From: Tepidibacillus_B infernus
Lineage (GTDB): Bacteria > Bacillota > Bacilli > Tepidibacillales > Tepidibacillaceae
Assembly (NCBI RefSeq): GCF_048898065.1
Contig: NZ_JBLWFI010000001.1
Span: 62,001 to 126,000 of the forward strand
Reading direction: 5' to 3'
DNA: 64,000 nt
Shown: in pieces, positions 24,134 through 31,576 of the stretch
How positions within the stretch are numbered: the first letter of the stretch is position 1
Layout of the letters: every line of letters starts with the position of its first letter
Translations under genes and position numbers: made by a program
Notes under the pieces: model-generated
What the model was told of the DNA's origin: nothing
The model's database searches: none
What the model saw: only the letters and a program-made list of their open reading frames with translations

Positions 24134-24453
24134 TCAATAAAACCAATAACAGAAAATTCGCTTTTAGATCTAAACCTTCGATAATTAAAAACTCGTTTAT
24201 TCAGAACTTGGATGTCTGCATCACGCTGATCCAACTTGTTATTAATCGTCTGAAGCATTGCATGAACGTTTTCTGGATTGCTTTCTTCGATACGTTGAAC
24301 AGTGGCCTTAATATCTGTAACATCTGATTGTAAATAAGATGCTTTTGTTTCAAGTGTATCAAATTGGGTGTTCATGTTGGATTTGATATCTTGTATCTCT
24401 GATTTCATATTTTTCATTTCATTCTCTATGCTATTTAATCTTTGATTATTCAT
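24121..24453 (-). CDS. Small coiled-coil protein of unknown function, ending inside tRNA-Ala
   Basis: The 110-residue frame is mostly charged heptads (IENEMKNMKSEIQDIKSNMNTQFDTLE, VQRIEESNPENVHAMLQTINNKLDQRDADIQVLNKRV), typical of small coiled-coil proteins often found in mobile or accessory regions. Its last residues (IGFIDGGA) are encoded by sequence running into the tRNA-Ala 3' end, where the stop lies, so its original C-terminus was probably replaced. A GAGGAG lies about 17 bases before the ATG, too far for an ideal start. I do not recognise a function. Confidence 0.5.
   Translation of the reverse strand: MNNQRLNSIENEMKNMKSEIQDIKSNMNTQFDTLETKASYLQSDVTDIKATVQRIEESNPENVHAMLQTINNKLDQRDADIQVLNKRVFNYRRFRSKSEFSVIGFIDGGA
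24122..24134. repeat. att-like direct repeat at the tRNA-Ala 3' end (first copy)
   Basis: TATGCTCCACCAT covers the last acceptor bases plus CCA and is repeated exactly at 24864-24876. The pair frames a 742-bp segment. Confidence 0.6.
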
Positions 24454-24613
24454 TATCCAATTTTAAGCTCTCCTCAAATACTGTAATATTTTATTTTTAA
24501 CAATTATAGCATATAAAGCAATAAAGAATAACAAAGTTTGAAACAAAACCTATTGTCTGTTTTAGTTATTGTAGTTATAAGGATGATTGCTGTTGTTCCT
24601 CAAAAAGAAAATG

Positions 24614-24648
24614 TCCGCCCCCTAATCATCATAAGGGCGGTTTTTTTA
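24614..24648. terminator. Terminator-like hairpin in the tRNA-Ala island
   Basis: CCGCCC pairs with GGGCGG around a 14-base loop. A TTTTTTT run follows on the plus strand. No clear plus-strand gene precedes it. Confidence 0.5.
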
Positions 24649-24658
24649 CGTAACTCCT

Positions 24659-24787
24659 CTAATTCCTTCTTTTTTTCCTCCTCATTAACTTCAATTTGTA
24701 GATCATCATTCCAATCCAAACAGCGAAACTCTCAACAGCAACGTAATCTAACCAATTCGTAAAATCAATATCATTTAGTGTAGTCAT
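24659..24787 (-). CDS. Possible 42-residue membrane peptide
   Basis: A short frame from ATG 24787 encodes a hydrophobic middle (VESFAVWIGMMIYKLKL) and a basic tail (MRRKKRRN), a common plan for small single-span membrane proteins. No good ribosome site is visible. The surrounding 24454-24990 stretch otherwise holds only the hairpin at 24614 and the second tRNA-end repeat. Confidence 0.2.
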   Translation of the reverse strand: MTTLNDIDFTNWLDYVAVESFAVWIGMMIYKLKLMRRKKRRN

Positions 24788-24863
24788 GAATAATAGTAAA
24801 AATAAGATATCCGTACTATTTATTTTTTTTCATAAAAACCAGCTCTTTAATTTCTAGGTGTGT

Positions 24864-24876
24864 TATGCTCCACCAT
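24864..24876. repeat. att-like direct repeat (second copy)
   Basis: This is an exact 13-bp copy of the tRNA-Ala 3' end, TATGCTCCACCAT, lying in non-coding sequence with no tRNA body around it. It looks like the distal end of an integrated or decayed element. Confidence 0.6.
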
Positions 24877-24990
24877 ACTTAAATATTACAAAACATATAC
24901 TCCTTAATAGGCTATAGTACAATCAAATGCTAGACATTTACATAGTATTTGTATTGTGAGATTTACACCTACAAAGGAGAGATGATAATA

Positions 24991-25329
24991 ATGAAGAAAA
25001 TAGGAAAAGATGATGCTTATCCAGGTCTTGTGCCAAACCATACCCATGGTTCTGTGGATTATACTTCAATCGAATTAGATCATGTTCATCAATGCCTAGA
25101 TATTACTTCACCACCAATACTAACTAGTGATGGGGGACATATCCATTCTGTCGAAGGTTACGTTTTGTTTGAAAATGGTCATACACATTATTACGAAGCA
25201 TACTCTAGTCCAGCCATTCCAGTGGGCAGTGGAAGGCATGTTCATTACTATGATTTCTATACAACAAAAAATGTCGGACACAAGCATCGTATTAGAGGTG
25301 TAGATCAACCGGCGCCTGGCGATCTTTAA
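24991..25329 (+). CDS. YmaF family His-rich protein
   Basis: This small soluble protein of 112 residues matches the YmaF family of spore-formers. Evenly spaced His motifs (NHTHG, DHVHQ, GHIHS, GHTHYY, RHVHYY, GHKHR) recur every 15-25 residues, suggesting metal binding on a repeat scaffold. ATG 24991 lies nine bases after GGAGAG; the upstream extension lacks similarity. It lies just outside the tRNA-Ala island. Its function is unknown. Confidence 0.75.
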   Translation: MKKIGKDDAYPGLVPNHTHGSVDYTSIELDHVHQCLDITSPPILTSDGGHIHSVEGYVLFENGHTHYYEAYSSPAIPVGSGRHVHYYDFYTTKNVGHKHRIRGVDQPAPGDL

Positions 25330-25331
25330 CC

Positions 25332-25361
25332 TTGACAAATTGTGTTTAACATTTTTAAAAT
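25332..25361 (+). promoter_or_regulatory. Promoter of tRNA-Pro
   Basis: TTGACA at 25332 and TAAAAT at 25356 are 18 bp apart, about 19 bases before the tRNA. Confidence 0.5.
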
Positions 25362-25379
25362 ATATAGTACACAATTGAT

Positions 25380-25456
25380 CGGGATGTGGCTCAGCTTGGT
25401 AGAGCACCACGTTCGGGACGTGGGGGTCGCAGGTTCAAATCCTGTCATCCCGACCA
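25380..25456 (+). tRNA. tRNA-Pro (CGG)
   Basis: Acceptor CGGGATG/CATCCCG, anticodon stem CCACG/CGTGG with loop TTCGGGA, T arm GCAGG-TTCAAAT-CCTGT and encoded CCA are all present. Confidence 0.96.
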
Positions 25457-25478
25457 CTATGAGCTTTCATAAAAAAAG

Positions 25479-25522
25479 AAGAAGACCTACTTTAAATCAT
25501 ACTAAGTAAGGCCTTCTTTGTC
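25479..25522. terminator. Terminator between tRNA-Pro and the DUF1641 gene
   Basis: A long imperfect stem pairs AGAAG-CCT-ACTT with AAGT-AGG-CTTCT and is followed by TTTGTCGTTT. It may serve both convergent units. Confidence 0.5.
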
Positions 25523-25537
25523 GTTTATAGGTTAGAA

Positions 25538-25954
25538 TTACTTAGATAAATTTTTTGTAACAGCAAGCATAAACTTTAATCCATTTTGAACACCTGGATC
25601 TTTCATTAGCTTTAACAATGAGCCAAAGCCAACTTTAGAGGTATCATGTTTTATATCTTCTTTTGCCTGTTCAACGGCATCTAGCACTTTATTAATCGTT
25701 TCCATGCCACCTAAATCAGCTAGTACTCTATCTCCAGTTTCTACTGCTGTCCCGGCGATATTAGCCATTTTAATTACTGCCCCTGTGTTAAATGCTCTTG
25801 TTGCACCGGAAATGAAGTGAGCTAAATCTAATAAATCTTTTAATACATTTTGCTCTTTCATGGTATTAATTGTTTGTACTAATTCTTTTAAGGTATTTAA
25901 TTCTTGTTCAGTTAATTCTAACGTATTCTTACATTCTTCCATTGTCACACTCAT
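25538..25954 (-). CDS. DUF1641 family protein
   Basis: This 138-residue DUF1641 protein is helical, with conserved stretches LDLAHFISGATRAFNTGAVIK, GGMETINKVLDAVEQAKED and LLKLMKDPGVQNGLKFML. It follows the sulfide:quinone oxidoreductase gene by about 20 bases, a common pairing for DUF1641, and is thought to be a partner or membrane-association factor of such oxidoreductases. The exact role is unknown. Confidence 0.8.
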   Translation of the reverse strand: MSVTMEECKNTLELTEQELNTLKELVQTINTMKEQNVLKDLLDLAHFISGATRAFNTGAVIKMANIAGTAVETGDRVLADLGGMETINKVLDAVEQAKEDIKHDTSKVGFGSLLKLMKDPGVQNGLKFMLAVTKNLSK

Positions 25955-25975
25955 TTTTTACACCCCTTTTCCTTT

Positions 25976-27115
25976 CTATAATAGTCCTCGAGCTGTCATC
26001 CAATACATTTCGTTAAATGCATGTTTAAACCAATGGATCATAGCAGATGGTGGAACTGGATTTGGAGGATTTTTATAATCCATATTAATGTAAGTTCCTT
26101 CTTCTAGACCTGCTTCGATAAAACAGAAAACTTTTCCATCATAGAAGTGAGTAGGTGTTTGACCATGAAGTTCTTGCTCAATATTTTTAGCAACATATTC
26201 AGACTCATAGTGAGCTGTAGAACCAGCTTTACTAATTTGGATTGCAGTTGCGTCTCCAACTACATAAATAGAAGGATCTACTTCAGATTTTAAAGTGTAT
26301 TGATTAGTCGGAATAAAGCCCATTTCATTACCAAGTTTAGAATCGAAGATAACTTTTGCTCCGCGATGAGGTGGAATTGAAATTAACAGATCAAAGGATT
26401 CTTCTTTTCCGTCCTTGGAAGTAAGAACCTTTTTCTCTGGATCTACTTTTGCAGGCACGAATTGAGTAACATAACGGATATTACGTTTTTCAAGTTCAGG
26501 TTTTAACCATTTAGCAACCTTAACTGCCTGATGAACTTCCTCAAGCGGATAGGTATAAACGAGCTCAACCTTTTCTCGAATACCTTTCTTTTCAAAGAAT
26601 TCATGTAACATTAAATACAATTCAATAGGTGCAACTGGGCATTTATGAGGTTGGCCAAGTGTAATAACGATCTTACCACCTTGGAAGTTTGTGATTTTTT
26701 CTCTTAGTTTAAGAGCACCCTCCATTGTATAGAAGTCATCACCAGCTTCAGGTAAGCCAGGAATTAAGTCGAAACGAGGAATTGCACCTGTACCGATGAC
26801 TAAATAATCATAAGTGAAGTCACCTTTGTTTGTTTTGATTACTTTTTTATCTTTGTCGATCAATGTTGCATCAGCGATGACAAGGTTTACATTTGGATGT
26901 ACTAAAGCCTTCTGTTTTTTTACATAATGCTCAGGATTTTGCAAACCAAAAGCAATGAAGAGATAACCTGGTTGATAGATATGATCCTCTTCTGCTGTAA
27001 TCATGGTAAGTTTAACTTCACCATTTTTAATTTCGTGATTTAATCCTTTTGCCAAGTGGTTAGCAACCATGGTTCCACCGGTTCCACCACCAAGAATTAC
27101 AATGTTTTTAGCCAT
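25976..27115 (-). CDS. Sulfide:quinone oxidoreductase-like FAD protein
   Basis: This 379-residue pyridine-nucleotide-disulfide-fold flavoprotein has N-terminal FAD motif VILGGGTGGTMVANHLAKGL, DYLVIGTGAIPRF, and IYVVGDATAIQISKAGSTAH near the C-terminus. A Cys in GQPHKCPVAPIE (about residue 159) matches the catalytic Cys of SQR enzymes, and a second Cys sits in VFCFIEAG. It probably oxidises sulfide to persulfide or polysulfide and passes electrons to quinone at the membrane. Start ATG 27115 follows GGGAGGG. An ATACC-N6-GGTAT operator-like site and a GTTCAATATTGAAC palindrome lie upstream. Confidence 0.82.
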   Translation of the reverse strand: MAKNIVILGGGTGGTMVANHLAKGLNHEIKNGEVKLTMITAEEDHIYQPGYLFIAFGLQNPEHYVKKQKALVHPNVNLVIADATLIDKDKKVIKTNKGDFTYDYLVIGTGAIPRFDLIPGLPEAGDDFYTMEGALKLREKITNFQGGKIVITLGQPHKCPVAPIELYLMLHEFFEKKGIREKVELVYTYPLEEVHQAVKVAKWLKPELEKRNIRYVTQFVPAKVDPEKKVLTSKDGKEESFDLLISIPPHRGAKVIFDSKLGNEMGFIPTNQYTLKSEVDPSIYVVGDATAIQISKAGSTAHYESEYVAKNIEQELHGQTPTHFYDGKVFCFIEAGLEEGTYINMDYKNPPNPVPPSAMIHWFKHAFNEMYWMTARGLL

Positions 27116-27171
27116 TTTTTTTACCCTCCCTTAACTTTGGTTCTATAAAGAGAATTGCCTAGGCCAAACTT

Positions 27172-27185
27172 TGTTCAATATTGAA
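27172..27185. promoter_or_regulatory. Perfect palindrome in the sqr leader
   Basis: GTTCAATATTGAAC is a 14-bp perfect palindrome between the sqr promoter region and its ribosome site. It resembles ArsR-family operators in style, but its regulator is unknown. Confidence 0.4.
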
Positions 27186-27197
27186 CATGGAACAAAG

Positions 27198-27213
27198 ATA
27201 CCTTAGGCGGTAT
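27198..27213. promoter_or_regulatory. Operator-like repeat ATACC-N6-GGTAT at sqr
   Basis: ATACC-TTAGGC-GGTAT lies just downstream of a possible minus-strand promoter (TTGGAA, 16 bp, TATAAA at 27234-27229). It has the same half-sites and spacing as the sites at 21484 and 51349. Confidence 0.55.
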
Positions 27214-27401
27214 GTCTCTAACTCATATTTTATACAAGTCTCGATTATTTTTCCAATGATTTTTTTAATAAATACTAATAAGTAATCATTCTTTTCTGAG
27301 CGAGAGAAAAAAAATAAATAGATGGGTGATCACATAAGAAAAAATACATTATTTTCATATAATATATTAGCTATCTTTTTAGTTTTCTGAAGGGGGGAAG
27401 A

Positions 27402-27671
27402 ATGATGATTGAAATGGGTATTATTATAGCTTTAGCCATGTCTTTAACCCCATTTCTAAGTGATTATATCCATATTCCTAAAAAGCTAAGAGCATGGACT
27501 ACACTATTGCTTATCGTTTTGCTAAATATAGGGAATGCATTATTATTTGCAGACCATCAAATTATCGAATCAATCAGACAGGGAATAAATGATGGAGTCA
27601 TTGCAGTGGGTTTATATTCTACAGGCAAGAATACGTTTGAATATATGAAGTCAAAAAAAAGATTAAATTGA
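27402..27671 (+). CDS. Small holin-like membrane protein
   Basis: This 89-residue protein has an N-terminal helix (MGIIIALAMSLTPFL), a second helix (AWTTLLLIVLLNIGNALLFA) and a C-terminal GVIAVGLYSTGKNTFEYM segment, the plan and motif of phage holin-5-type proteins. ATG 27402 has GGGGGGAAG upstream. It lies alone between the sqr promoter and a tRNA cluster, so it may be a phage relic or a domesticated holin. The promoter of the tRNA cluster overlaps its stop. Confidence 0.55.
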   Translation: MMIEMGIIIALAMSLTPFLSDYIHIPKKLRAWTTLLLIVLLNIGNALLFADHQIIESIRQGINDGVIAVGLYSTGKNTFEYMKSKKRLN

Positions 27672-27696
27672 CATTTATTCGTTTTAATGGTATGAT
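27668..27696 (+). promoter_or_regulatory. Promoter of the tRNA-Phe/Gly/Leu cluster
   Basis: TTGACA and TATGAT are 17 bp apart, and the -35 overlaps the stop of the preceding gene. Confidence 0.65.
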
Positions 27697-27714
27697 AATT
27701 GATGTCTCAAAAGA

Positions 27715-27790
<76 letters not shown>

Positions 27791-27836
27791 TTTTTTAAAT
27801 GAAAAGTGGACAACTATTTAAAGTTAATGTTTATTT

Positions 27837-27911
27837 GCGGACGTGGCTCAGTGGTAGAGCATCGCCTTGCCAAGGCGAGGGTCGCGAGTTCGAATCTCGT
27901 CGTCCGCTCCA
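27837..27911 (+). tRNA. tRNA-Gly (GCC)
   Basis: Acceptor GCGGACG/CGTCCGC, anticodon stem TCGCC/GGCGA with loop TTGCCAA, T arm GCGAG-TTCGAAT-CTCGT and encoded CCA are present. Confidence 0.97.
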
Positions 27912-27989
27912 TATATTTGAGCGCAGCTACGTCGATTTTACTTCTAGCAAGCGAATATAGTTGTGCCCTTTAGGGTACTCCATTAACGT

Positions 27990-28078
27990 GCCGGGGTGGC
28001 GGAATTGGCAGACGCACAGGACTTAAAATCCTGCGGTAGGTGACTACCGTACCGGTTCAAGTCCGGTCCTCGGCACCA
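27990..28078 (+). tRNA. tRNA-Leu (TAA)
   Basis: This class II tRNA of 89 nt has acceptor GCCGGGG/CCTCGGC, anticodon stem CAGGA/TCCTG with loop CTTAAAA, a variable arm CGGTAGGTGACTACCG and encoded CCA. Confidence 0.97.
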
Positions 28079-28167
28079 TTAATATACTCAGAGAGTGCAC
28101 TATATTAATTTTCGAGTACGACGTTGAATGACATCATTATCAGATGAATTTCATATTGCAAATAAAA

Positions 28168-28196
28168 TAGTAGCTTTTGATAGCTACTTTTTTATT
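28168..28196 (+). terminator. Terminator after the tRNA cluster
   Basis: AGTAGC pairs with GCTACT around an 8-base loop and is followed by a U-rich tract. Confidence 0.6.
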
Positions 28197-28233
28197 TAAC
28201 TTAATTTTACATTTGTTTAATAATTTATCAACA
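28195..28233 (+). promoter_or_regulatory. Upstream (second) PhoP-box array in the pst region
   Basis: TTTAAC (28195), TTTACA (28206), TTAATA (28217) and TCAACA (28228) recur with exact 11-bp spacing. It is weaker than the array at 28429 but has the same geometry. It precedes a separate promoter-like sequence at 28255. Confidence 0.5.
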
Positions 28234-28254
28234 ATGTGTCGTTAAAATAAACAT

Positions 28255-28283
28255 TTGACATAGATTTGACCTCACATTATATA
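28255..28283 (+). promoter_or_regulatory. Promoter-like sequence upstream of pst
   Basis: TTGACA and TATATA are exactly 17 bp apart, about 250 bases before pstS and just below the upstream PhoP array. Confidence 0.45.
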
Positions 28284-28292
28284 TGAAAAAGG

Positions 28293-28320
28293 GATAGCGC
28301 TTGCTATCGCTCATTTTTTT
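28293..28320 (+). terminator. Weak hairpin with U-run below the upstream pst promoter
   Basis: GATAGC pairs with GCTATC around GCTT, and TTTTTTT follows four bases later. Placed at the very 5' end of any transcript from 28255, it could be an early terminator or a 5' protective hairpin. Confidence 0.3.
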
Positions 28321-28428
28321 CTGTCATCAATGTCTTCCTAATATTCTTTTCTTCTTAAAGCAGAGATAACTCATATGAGTATGGATGAATCATAATAAAA
28401 ACGGAAAAAATAAAAAAACAGATCAAAA

Positions 28429-28467
28429 TTTACAATTCCTTAACAATTCATTAACGCTAGCTTGATA
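28429..28467 (+). promoter_or_regulatory. PhoP-box array and promoter of pst
   Basis: TTTACA (28429), TTAACA (28440), TTAACG (28451) and TTGATA (28462) are spaced exactly 11 bp. A TATACT -10 follows at 28477-28482 with no good -35, so the boxes occupy roughly -60 to -22. This is the classic layout of a PhoP-activated promoter. Confidence 0.85.
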
Positions 28468-28530
28468 TGGACAAAGTATACTCAAACTTGTAAGGAAAAC
28501 AAATCAAAAAATTCAAGGGGGCTTTTGAAA

Positions 28531-29622
28531 GTGAACTTTAAAAAATTAGGCTTACTCTTCCTAGCATTAGTGATTGTCTTTACTTTAGGAGCATGTGCTG
28601 CTCAAAATCAACCAAATCAACAAGGCGGAGAACAAACACAGCAAGGTGGAGATGCTGCGGGTAAAGATATACTATTAAACGGAGCTGGTTCCTCTTTCGT
28701 TAACCCATTATTACAAAGAATGATTCCAGATTATGCAAATGCTAAAGGTGTTAAAGTAAACTATCAATCAATTGGTAGTGGTGGCGGAATTCAGCAATTG
28801 ATAAAGAAAACAGTAGATTTTGCTGCATCTGACGCGCCTATGAAAGAAGACGAGATCAATCAAGCAGGTGGAAATGTGCTTCACATTCCAGTAACATTGG
28901 GTGGGGTTGCCGTTACTTATAATTTAGAAGGTGTAGATAAATTAAAATTAACTCCACAAGTATTAGGAGAAATTTACACAGGAAAAATTACAAAATGGAA
29001 TGATAAAAAAATCACCGATATTAATCCAGGTGTAAACTTACCAGATGAAGAGATTAAAGTAACACATCGTTCTGATGGATCAGGAACAACTTATATTTTT
29101 ACTAGCTACCTAAATGCTGCAGTACCCGAAATTTGGGGTGATAACTTAGTTGGTAAATCAATCGAATGGCCAGTTGAAGGTATTGGTGCAAAAGGTAATG
29201 AGGGTGTAGCTGGACAAATTCAAAATGAGCCTGGTACGATTGGTTATGTTGAATTAGCCTACGTTATTGAAAATAAAATGACAGCAGTCGAGCTTCAAAA
29301 TAAGGATGGCAATTTTGTGGCTCCAACGCTTGAAACAGTTTCTGCCGCAGCTGCTGGAGCAGTAGCAAATATGCCTGAAGATATGAAAATATCTTTAGTA
29401 AACCAACCTGGTGCAAATAGTTATCCAATCGTTGGAACAACATGGTTATTGGTTTATGAGAATTCCCCAATGGATAAGGAACGTACTCAACAAGTGGTCG
29501 ACTTCTTAAAATATGCTGTTACTGAAGGACAAAAATTTGCTGAAGAGTTACAATATGCTCCATTACCAAAAGAAATTCAAGATTTAGATGTTAAACAATT
29601 AGACAAAGTTCAAGTGAAATAG
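28531..29622 (+). CDS. pstS: Phosphate ABC transporter substrate-binding lipoprotein PstS
   Basis: This phosphate-binding lipoprotein of about 363 residues starts at GTG 28531 behind AAGGGGG. The signal ends in lipobox LGAC, followed by a Gln/Gly-rich linker. Phosphate-site motifs GAGSSFVNPL, SIGSGGGIQQ, ASDAPM and HRSDGSGTTYIFTSYL are clear. An in-frame TTG at 28462 belongs to the PhoP box and is not a start. It captures phosphate for PstCAB and its expression should be PhoP-dependent. Confidence 0.94.
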   Translation: MNFKKLGLLFLALVIVFTLGACAAQNQPNQQGGEQTQQGGDAAGKDILLNGAGSSFVNPLLQRMIPDYANAKGVKVNYQSIGSGGGIQQLIKKTVDFAASDAPMKEDEINQAGGNVLHIPVTLGGVAVTYNLEGVDKLKLTPQVLGEIYTGKITKWNDKKITDINPGVNLPDEEIKVTHRSDGSGTTYIFTSYLNAAVPEIWGDNLVGKSIEWPVEGIGAKGNEGVAGQIQNEPGTIGYVELAYVIENKMTAVELQNKDGNFVAPTLETVSAAAAGAVANMPEDMKISLVNQPGANSYPIVGTTWLLVYENSPMDKERTQQVVDFLKYAVTEGQKFAEELQYAPLPKEIQDLDVKQLDKVQVK

Positions 29623-29640
29623 TAAAATGACATACGGATG

Positions 29641-29671
29641 GCAAAAAACCCTAAATAACAGGGTTTTTTGC
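29641..29671 (+). terminator. Attenuating terminator between pstS and pstC
   Basis: GCAAAAAACCCT pairs perfectly with AGGGTTTTTTGC. It probably makes pstS transcripts more abundant than those of the downstream genes. Confidence 0.85.
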
Positions 29672-29703
29672 TGTGTATTTTAGCTTGGTAAGGGGTGTAT
29701 CGC

Positions 29704-30627
29704 TTGAAAAAACATTACGGAGACAAAATCTTTAAGGGAATCGCTTATCTATTTGGTTTTTCAGTTATGTTTCTACTTTTCTTAATGATTTATGAAATGT
29801 ATTCTGGATCGAAGTTATCGATTGCTGAGTTTGGGTGGGATTATATTTTTGACTCGAAATGGAATCCAGTTGAAGAACAATTTGGAGCTTGGCCTTTTAT
29901 TTATGGGACAGTGGTTTCTTCACTTATTGCACTTCTCATTGCAACGCCGATTAGTGTTGGGATTGGCATCTATTTAGTAGAAATAGCACCTAAATGGGTT
30001 CGAAACTCGGTAGGATTTATGATTGAATTATTAGCAGCAATCCCTTCAATTGTGTATGGCTTGTGGGGAATGTTTATTTTAGCTCCATTTTTACGGAACT
30101 ATATCGCACCTATTTTTATTAATACATTAGGAGAATTTATACCTTATTTTTCAGGTCCGGCGTATGGCGTGAGTTTATTTACAGCTGGTGTGATCTTAGC
30201 TATTATGATTATCCCTACAATTGCATCAATTTCAAAAGAAGTGATTGCAACTGTACCAAATACACAACGTGAAGCAGCTCTAGCTTTAGGAGCAACCAAA
30301 TGGGAAATGATTCGAACAGCTGTTTTAACCTATGCAAGAACGGGAATATTAGGTGGTATGATTATTGGGTTAGGACGAGCAATTGGTGAAACGATGGCAG
30401 TAACGATGGTTATCGGGAATAGACCTTCTGTCCCAAAATCTATTTTTGATCCAGCCTATACGATGGCAAGTGTAATAGCCAATGAATTTACTGAAGCTTC
30501 ATCAAATCTGTACTTATCTGCATTGATTGAAATTGGTTTGGTCTTGTTCGGGGTTACTTTACTTATTAATATTATTGCAAGATTATTGGTTTGGTCAGTT
30601 TCAAAAGGAACTCAAGAGGTGAAATGA
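29704..30627 (+). CDS. pstC: Phosphate ABC transporter permease PstC
   Basis: This permease has about 307 residues and six predicted membrane helices. The BPD domain shows EVIATVPNTQREAALALGATKWEMIRTAVL, the EAA loop of phosphate permeases. I choose TTG 29704, eight bases after AAGGGG; GTG 29695 in frame is too close to that site. It forms the channel with PstA, and its stop overlaps the pstA start region. Confidence 0.9.
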   Translation: MKKHYGDKIFKGIAYLFGFSVMFLLFLMIYEMYSGSKLSIAEFGWDYIFDSKWNPVEEQFGAWPFIYGTVVSSLIALLIATPISVGIGIYLVEIAPKWVRNSVGFMIELLAAIPSIVYGLWGMFILAPFLRNYIAPIFINTLGEFIPYFSGPAYGVSLFTAGVILAIMIIPTIASISKEVIATVPNTQREAALALGATKWEMIRTAVLTYARTGILGGMIIGLGRAIGETMAVTMVIGNRPSVPKSIFDPAYTMASVIANEFTEASSNLYLSALIEIGLVLFGVTLLINIIARLLVWSVSKGTQEVK

Positions 30628-31460
30628 TGAAATCACTTAAGAACAGAAAGATAAAAAGTAAAATAATGGTTATTCTCACAATTATTGCAACAGTAACTGC
30701 CTTAATTCCACTGTTTAGTATTTTTGGATATGTTATTATGAAAGGTTTACCTGCATTAAATTTAAGTTTTTTCATTCATACGCCAACTCCCCCTGGAGTT
30801 GAAGGTGGTGGAATAGCAAATGCAATCATTGGAACGTTTACTTTAATTTTAATTGCTTCAATTATAGGTATTCCTGTTGGTCTCATGTCAGGGATCTTTT
30901 TATCTGAATATGGGAGAAATAGGTTGGGTAAGTCCATTAGTTTTCTTACTGATATTTTAATTGGTGTCCCTTCCATCGTTGTTGGTATTGTCGTCTACAC
31001 TTTATTAGTCATTTCCATGGGTGGTTTTACAGCGATTGCTGGAGGAGTTGCATTAGCATTTATTATGATTCCTGCGGTTACACGTACAACAGAGGAAATG
31101 TTAAAATTAATCCCAAGTGATATTCGCGAAGCTGGATTAGCATTAGGGTTACCTAAATGGAGAGTTATTTTATTCATTGTTTTACCTTCTGCAATGAGGG
31201 GAATTGTAACTGGAATTATGTTAGCTGTTGCACGTGTATCTGGAGAAACAGCACCATTATTATTTACGGCGTTTGGAAATATTTATTTTAGCAGAACTTT
31301 ACTAGAGCCTATGGCTTCTATCCCCGTTCAGGTCTTTAACTATGCGATCTCTCCATATGCAGACTGGAAAGCTCAAGCTTGGGCAGGGGCATTAGTGTTG
31401 ATCCTTCTAATTTTAGTTCTTAATGTGTCTGCACGTTTTCTCACAAGAAGTAGAGCTTAA
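30627..31460 (+). CDS. pstA: Phosphate ABC transporter permease PstA
   Basis: This permease has about 277 residues. TPPGVEGGGIANAIIGT and LKLIPSDIREAGLALGLPKWRVILFIVLP are typical PstA segments. Two adjacent ATG codons (30624, 30627) follow AGAGGTGA; the second has better spacing. It is translationally coupled to pstC. Confidence 0.9.
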   Translation: MKSLKNRKIKSKIMVILTIIATVTALIPLFSIFGYVIMKGLPALNLSFFIHTPTPPGVEGGGIANAIIGTFTLILIASIIGIPVGLMSGIFLSEYGRNRLGKSISFLTDILIGVPSIVVGIVVYTLLVISMGGFTAIAGGVALAFIMIPAVTRTTEEMLKLIPSDIREAGLALGLPKWRVILFIVLPSAMRGIVTGIMLAVARVSGETAPLLFTAFGNIYFSRTLLEPMASIPVQVFNYAISPYADWKAQAWAGALVLILLILVLNVSARFLTRSRA

Positions 31461-31469
31461 TTTTTCTAG

Positions 31470-31534
31470 GGTTCTCGCAAAAGTAATCGGAATACGGTTC
31501 GAAGGAGGACGTCACTTTTGTGGGTTATCTTGTG
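31470..31534. repeat. Copy C of the short dispersed intergenic repeat
   Basis: CGCAAAAGTAATCGGAATAC, GGTTCGAAGGAGGACG and CACTTTTGTGGGTTATCTTG align with copies at 6394, 10498 and 55563. It is inserted inside the pst operon between pstA and pstB. Confidence 0.55.
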
Positions 31535-31576
31535 AACTCATCTTACTTATCGTCATACATTAATGAGGTGGAATCT

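Noticed and set aside
24538..24762. Plus-strand frame of 74 codons in the tRNA-Ala island
   Set aside because: It runs through the GC-rich hairpin and poly-T tract, has low-complexity composition and no ribosome site.
28462..28530. Upstream TTG start for PstS
   Set aside because: The codon is part of the fourth PhoP hexamer and lies before the predicted transcription start; GTG 28531 gives a standard lipoprotein signal.
31520..31576. N-terminal extension of PstB
   Set aside because: It would be encoded by the dispersed repeat, and the ATG at 31577 has a proper ribosome site and gives the family length.
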